DNA from: Anaerolineae bacterium
GTDB lineage: Bacteria; Chloroflexota; Anaerolineae; JAFGEY01
Assembly: GCA_016931365.1 (NCBI GenBank)
Contig: JAFGEY010000509.1
Span: 1-10,238, forward strand
Direction: 5' to 3'
DNA length: 10,238 nucleotides
A program made the translations under genes and the position numbers. The notes beneath the pieces are model-generated. The model saw only the letters and a list, made by a program, of their open reading frames with translations. It ran no database searches and had not been told where the DNA came from. Shown here piece after piece: positions 6,502-10,238 of the stretch (the stretch's first letter is position 1; the number at the start of each line of letters is the position of its first letter).

Positions 6502-8658
6502 CTATGTCTCTTGTCTCATATCTGGCTTCATATTTGGCAAGGTAAAGCAAAATGTGCTGCCATACCCCAACCCTTCCGATTCCACCCAGACGTGTCCGCC
6601 ATGTACCTCAACGATCCGTTTGATGATAGCCAGACCGATGCCGGTGCCCTCGCTGCGCGAGTCCAGCTTTTCAAAAAGGCCAAAAACAGCTTCTTGATAC
6701 TGCGGCTCAATGCCGATGCCGTTGTCGCGCACATAGAACACCGGCTGGCTCGCATCCTCACACATGCCAATCTCGACGCGCGGGTGTGGCTGGTCGCCCA
6801 TGAACTTGGCCGCGTTGCTCAACAGGTTCTCATACAGCTCGCGCAGACGGACGCGGTCGCCGGTGACGGTAGGCATGTCGGGAGCAATGTCTACCTGTAC
6901 GCCGCGCGCCGTGAGCTGACCGGCGACTAGCTCGGCGGCTTCGTAAGCCAGTTCAGTCATTGAGACAAGCTGTGGCGGGTTGGCCAGCCGTCCGATGCGC
7001 GAGAGGTCGAGCAGTTCGTCGAGGAGCTGCTGCATCTTGTCGGTGGCGTTGTTCAAACGAGCTATGTCGGTGCGTATGTGCTCCACTTGGCCGGCCAGAA
7101 CATCCTGTTCCAGAAAACCCAGAAAGCCCTTGATCGTGATCAGCGGACTTTTCAGGTCGTGCGAAACGGTATAAGTGAACCGTTCCATCTCGGCGTTTTT
7201 GTCCTTTAGTTCGACAATCAGCTCTTCCCGTTCAGCTTGCGCACGCCTGCGCTCGACCAACTCTTGTTGGACAATCTGATACAGTCGTGCGTTGTCAATA
7301 GCGATGGCTACTTGATTTGCCAGAGTAGCGAGTGTCAATTCATCGTCTTGAGAATACATTTGTTGAGCAGGTTTGGAACTGACGCCCAACGCTCCGACCA
7401 ACCTGTCTCTGGCTTTGAGCGGGATAAACATCTGGACACCGATGCGTCTTAGCTCCTCTGCCTGAGATTGGGGGAGGATGTCCTGCGCCAGCATTTCGTC
7501 CAGAATGTCTGTGGTCATAGCCGTTTCGTGGCTTGACAGCCAACGTATCATAGGATGATCATAGTCCAGGTCCAAACCGGAGGCCGTATCTGATCCACGC
7601 TGAACAACCAGTCGGAACTCGCTCTTTTGTTCGAGAAAAAAAGCAGCCCAGCGGATGTGCAGCGTTTGGGTGAGGTCATCCAGGATCATGCCGGTCAGTT
7701 TTTCAAGATCGAGCACGGATGTAGCCGTGCGACTTAGCCTTTGGATCATCAGGTTGCTGTCATATTTTCCCCGGAAAAAGATTGGGGCAATCCAGAGTTC
7801 CACGCGATCCACGATGGGCCGGCCAAGAATGACGCCCAAGATGGCGGTGGCGGAGGAGAGTAAAAATATCTGCATCACTGTCAGGTCTTGGAGGAATCGC
7901 GTGGACACCAAAATGGTGAAAAAGTAGCCCGTACCGATAAACACCGCCGAGGCCAAGTATGAAAGCCCTTTGCGGATGACAAGGTTGATATCCAAAAGTT
8001 GATACCGCAGGATGCTATAGGTGAGCAAAAATGCGCCCACGATATTGGCTACCACATCAATAGGATAGGGACGTAGGAAGGGCCAGGCATTGGCAGTAAA
8101 GCCGACCCAGACGATCAGGATGGAGAGCAGCACATATTGGATACGCGCCCGCCGGAGCGGCGAGCGAGCTTTTCGATAGTCTCGGCCCAGGTAGAACATG
8201 GTCAAGCCCCAAAGCAGCATCGCAGGCGTCATAAGTGCTGACCCCCGAAGAGTGAAATCTGGTATCAACAGCCCCGTGGCCTCGCTGCGATAAATGTCCG
8301 CAAAGATAAAACTTGGATACAGAAGCGTGCCTAACAGCGCCGACAGCCAGGCGAATATGGCAACCTGCGCCCATTTGCGCGGTGATTTGAGTCCCAGGAA
8401 GGCCTGGGTGAAGAAGAGACAACTGACTGTCTGTGCAGAGACTAATATGATGTGGAACGTATACCAGAGCAACGCCTCTTGTTTGCTATCAGCCAGAGAG
8501 ATCATCAAATAGGTCCCTTGCAGCAGCAGCATATCCAAGAGATAGAGGAAAAATAGCTGTCTGGGGCGATTCCCTTTCAATCCGTGGCGAAAAACCAGAA
8601 TGAGCGGACCCGCATAGGATATCAAAGCAATCAGTGAAATAATGACAAAGACAGTCAT
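6502..8658 (-). CDS. Membrane histidine kinase, 7TM-type sensor + GAF + kinase core
   Basis: This 718-residue sensor kinase starts with about nine hydrophobic helices (roughly 2-23, 33-54, 64-87, 97-119, 137-157, 172-195, 198-218, 232-252, 261-280). The first seven followed by RYQLLDINLVIRKGLSYL resemble the HisKA_7TM family of bacterial sensor kinases, which probably sense membrane-borne or external cues. A GAF domain (~310-460, ending DELTLATLANQVAIAIDNARL) and a coiled coil (~460-490) follow. The core has H-box VSHDLKSPL (His500), N-box NLLSNAAKF (N611, N615), G1 DNGIGI (D645) and G2 GTGIGLAI. All catalytic residues are intact. The ATG at 8658 has AAAGGA at 8672-8667, 8 nt upstream, and begins 40 nt after the preceding kinase stops. 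Its core is 76% identical to that kinase's by hand count. The stimulus cannot be read from sequence. Confidence 0.92.
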   Translation of the reverse strand: MTVFVIISLIALISYAGPLILVFRHGLKGNRPRQLFFLYLLDMLLLQGTYLMISLADSKQEALLWYTFHIILVSAQTVSCLFFTQAFLGLKSPRKWAQVAIFAWLSALLGTLLYPSFIFADIYRSEATGLLIPDFTLRGSALMTPAMLLWGLTMFYLGRDYRKARSPLRRARIQYVLLSILIVWVGFTANAWPFLRPYPIDVVANIVGAFLLTYSILRYQLLDINLVIRKGLSYLASAVFIGTGYFFTILVSTRFLQDLTVMQIFLLSSATAILGVILGRPIVDRVELWIAPIFFRGKYDSNLMIQRLSRTATSVLDLEKLTGMILDDLTQTLHIRWAAFFLEQKSEFRLVVQRGSDTASGLDLDYDHPMIRWLSSHETAMTTDILDEMLAQDILPQSQAEELRRIGVQMFIPLKARDRLVGALGVSSKPAQQMYSQDDELTLATLANQVAIAIDNARLYQIVQQELVERRRAQAEREELIVELKDKNAEMERFTYTVSHDLKSPLITIKGFLGFLEQDVLAGQVEHIRTDIARLNNATDKMQQLLDELLDLSRIGRLANPPQLVSMTELAYEAAELVAGQLTARGVQVDIAPDMPTVTGDRVRLRELYENLLSNAAKFMGDQPHPRVEIGMCEDASQPVFYVRDNGIGIEPQYQEAVFGLFEKLDSRSEGTGIGLAIIKRIVEVHGGHVWVESEGLGYGSTFCFTLPNMKPDMRQET
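6538..7197 (-). repeat. Kinase-core module, copy B (7TM kinase)
   Basis: This is the second 660-nt kinase-core copy, encoding 220 residues that align without gaps to the copy at 8717-9376. By hand count 167 of 220 residues are identical. At the DNA level the stretch around the H-box (about 7130-7163) is nearly identical to about 9300-9333, with one mismatch in over 40 nt. Upstream of the coiled coil the similarity stops, showing that the core and not the sensor was duplicated or exchanged. Confidence 0.85.
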
Positions 8659-8698
8659 ATCTACTTTCCTTTATAAAGATCGGGATCGCTCCCCTGTT

Positions 8699-10238
8699 TT
8701 ATCTGGGATTCTCAGACAAAGTAAAACAAAAAGTGCTGCCTTGCCCTGCGCCTTCCGACTCGACCCAGATTTTGCCGCCATGCGTCTCGACGATCCGTTT
8801 GACGATGGCCAGACCGATGCCGGTGCCTCCGCTGTTGGGATCGAGCTTTTCGAACAGTTCAAAAACCTGGGTGTGATAACGCGGCTCAATGCCAATGCCG
8901 TTGTCGCGCACATAGAACACCGATTTCCCTTCAACTTTGTGCACGCCAATCTCGATGCGCGGCTGAGGTTGATCCCCCATATACTTGGCGGCATTGCTCA
9001 GTAAATTCTCGAATATTTCGCGCAGGCGCGGACGGTCGCCAACGACGGTAGGCATGTCAGGGACAATGTCTACCTGCACGCCGCGCGCCGTGAGCTGGCC
9101 CGACACCAGTTCGGCAGCCTCGCGGGCCAACCCGGTCATCGAAACGGACTGCGGCGAGTTGACCAGCCGCCCGATGCGCGAAAGCTCGAGCAGTTCGTCG
9201 AGGAGTTGCTGCATCTTGTCGGCGGCGCCGTTGATCATCTCAATGTCACGCCTGAGCCGGTCGGCTTTGCCGCCCATAGCATCCTGCTCCAGGAATCCGA
9301 GAAAGCCCTTGATCGTGATCAGCGGGCTTTTCAGGTCGTGCGAGACGGTGTAGGTGAACCGTTCCAGTTCATCGTTTTTGGCCTTCAGTTGCTCTTCGCG
9401 CTGGCGCAAGTCTTGCTCTGCCTTTTGACGCCGCAAGGCCAGAGCAGCAACGTGAGCAAAAGCAAGCGCCACATCGCGCTCTAGCGCCGGCTGATCGGCG
9501 CGCGAGACGAGCACGGCAGTCCCCCACAACTCGCCGCCATAACAAAGCGCCAATCCGGTCAAGCTGCCAATGCCGAACGTTTTTTGGACGACGGCGGCGA
9601 TGGGCCGCGGGATCGCGCCAAACGTGATTTCGCTGAGGTCATCCGAAACGGTGGCCACCTCAGCCAACATGCGCTGGAACATTTCGGGGCTGACCGGGTT
9701 GATCATGCCAATGATGTTGTGTCCCAGCATTTGGTTAACGGCCGAGAGCACCGGCCCGGAAACGGCCACGTGTTGGACGGTCAGCGCTTGCTTTTGTGCG
9801 TCATAGGTCGAGACACCGACGGCCATTGCGCCGGTGAAAGAATGCAGCCTTTCGGCAATCAATCCGGACAGGTCGGCGTCGGGCGCAGCGGCAGCGCACT
9901 CGACGGCCAGGCCGTTGATCGCTTGCAAATGCGCCGCGCGCTGTTGGGCAGACTGTTCGGCGCGCTGACGTTCAGCAACCTGATTATGCAACTGCTGATT
10001 GATCTCTTCCAAATTGGACATGCGCTTGAAAGCTTTAAGAAGGATAGGGGCAATAATGGCCGGGATCAAGATGGCATCCACCGTCGCAAAAAGCATGGTG
10101 ATCGGTTTGATGCCTGCTCTGCTGATCCAGGCAAAAAACAAGTTCAGGCCGCTGGTCAAGATAACCGACAAGGCTATGGCCGTGCCGACAAAGAGCCAGG
10201 AATTCACATTCTTGATGGTTTGGTAAAAGCGGCTAAGC
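8699..10238 (-). CDS. Membrane histidine kinase, 2TM + GAF-like + kinase core (5' end beyond window)
   Basis: This is a sensor kinase with two hydrophobic helices close to the start, a linking coiled coil, a GAF-like domain and a kinase core. Numbered from a GTG at 10207, the helices are ~4-28 and 38-58, the coiled coil ~62-98, and the GAF-like region ~95-262. The core has His290 (VSHDLKSPL), N401/N405, D435 (DNGIGI) and GTGIGLAI. The GTG at 10207 is the only start inside the window but has no good ribosome site. The frame stays open upstream to the edge (reading LSRFYQTIKN before the GTG), so the true start is probably outside and the gene is entered as open at 10238. It is the first visible gene of the cluster; the operon promoter is not in view. 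The membrane part is short, so the GAF-like region may be the main sensor. Confidence 0.88.
   Translation of the reverse strand, partial: LSRFYQTIKNVNSWLFVGTAIALSVILTSGLNLFFAWISRAGIKPITMLFATVDAILIPAIIAPILLKAFKRMSNLEEINQQLHNQVAERQRAEQSAQQRAAHLQAINGLAVECAAAAPDADLSGLIAERLHSFTGAMAVGVSTYDAQKQALTVQHVAVSGPVLSAVNQMLGHNIIGMINPVSPEMFQRMLAEVATVSDDLSEITFGAIPRPIAAVVQKTFGIGSLTGLALCYGGELWGTAVLVSRADQPALERDVALAFAHVAALALRRQKAEQDLRQREEQLKAKNDELERFTYTVSHDLKSPLITIKGFLGFLEQDAMGGKADRLRRDIEMINGAADKMQQLLDELLELSRIGRLVNSPQSVSMTGLAREAAELVSGQLTARGVQVDIVPDMPTVVGDRPRLREIFENLLSNAAKYMGDQPQPRIEIGVHKVEGKSVFYVRDNGIGIEPRYHTQVFELFEKLDPNSGGTGIGLAIVKRIVETHGGKIWVESEGAGQGSTFCFTLSENPR
8717..9376 (-). repeat. Kinase-core module, copy A (2TM kinase)
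   Basis: This is the third 660-nt kinase-core copy and shares most with both others (76% with copy B, 67% with copy C in protein, by hand count). It has identical DNA runs with copy C near the 3' end of the gene and with copy B at the H-box. This mosaic pattern fits either one ancestral core under strong selection or gene conversion among neighbours. Confidence 0.85.

Noticed and set aside
8669..8678. Perfect 10-bp palindrome CTTTATAAAG between two kinase genes as a regulator site or -10 element
   Set aside because: It is short and AT-rich, overlaps the ribosome-binding region of the downstream kinase and has no -35 partner at a proper distance. It can arise by chance.
1..10238. CRISPR array, insertion sequence, tRNA or rRNA genes, phage genes
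   Set aside because: No short regularly spaced repeats, transposase motifs, inverted terminal repeats, tRNA cloverleaf or rRNA-like stretches were seen. The only long repeats are the coding kinase cores.

Overview
The window reads almost entirely on the minus strand. It holds a dense two-component signalling cluster, followed downstream by a T-box-controlled tRNA-editing gene. Base composition is moderately GC-rich. A T-box leader, Rcp1-type stand-alone response regulators, and a cytoplasmic LacI-type ligand-binding domain fused to a histidine kinase together suggest a Chloroflexota bacterium (Anaerolineae, Caldilineae or Chloroflexia-like). That assignment is inference; no taxonomic marker gene is present.

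Layout in the direction of transcription (right to left): (1) 10238-8699, histidine kinase with two membrane helices, a GAF-like region and a kinase core, open at the right edge; (2) 8658-6502, histidine kinase with a 7TM-type membrane sensor, a GAF domain and a kinase core; (3) 6470-3855, soluble kinase with a LacI/PBP1-type sugar-binding-like domain, a GAF-like region, a coiled coil and a kinase core; (4) 3832-3347 and (5) 3350-2901, two paralogous Rcp1/CheY-like single-domain response regulators whose stop and start overlap as ATGA; (6) 2841-721, hybrid kinase REC-GAF-HisKA-HATPase-REC. Gaps are 40, 31, 22, -4 and 59 nt, so genes 1-5 look like one operon. Gene 6 has its own candidate extended -10 promoter over the end of gene 5.

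The three orthodox kinases carry C-terminal cores of exactly 220 residues that align without gaps. By hand count, genes 1 and 2 are 76% identical over the core, and genes 1 and 3 are 67% identical. The sensor halves are unrelated. The helix after the phospho-accepting His, which sets partner choice, is nearly identical in all three. The simplest reading is a signal-integration hub: different inputs feed the same small receiver proteins, and the hybrid kinase with two receivers acts as a further relay. No gene in the window has a DNA-binding or other recognised output domain, so the output is elsewhere or works through protein-protein contact.

Downstream of the hub, with no clear intrinsic terminator in between, is a perfect-consensus sigma-70 promoter (TTGACA, 17 nt, TATAAT). 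It drives a well-formed T-box riboswitch with its own attenuator. The first gene under its control is an AlaX-type alanyl-tRNA editing protein, cut by the left edge. Unexpectedly, my reading of the specifier loop is AUC (isoleucine), not an alanine codon.
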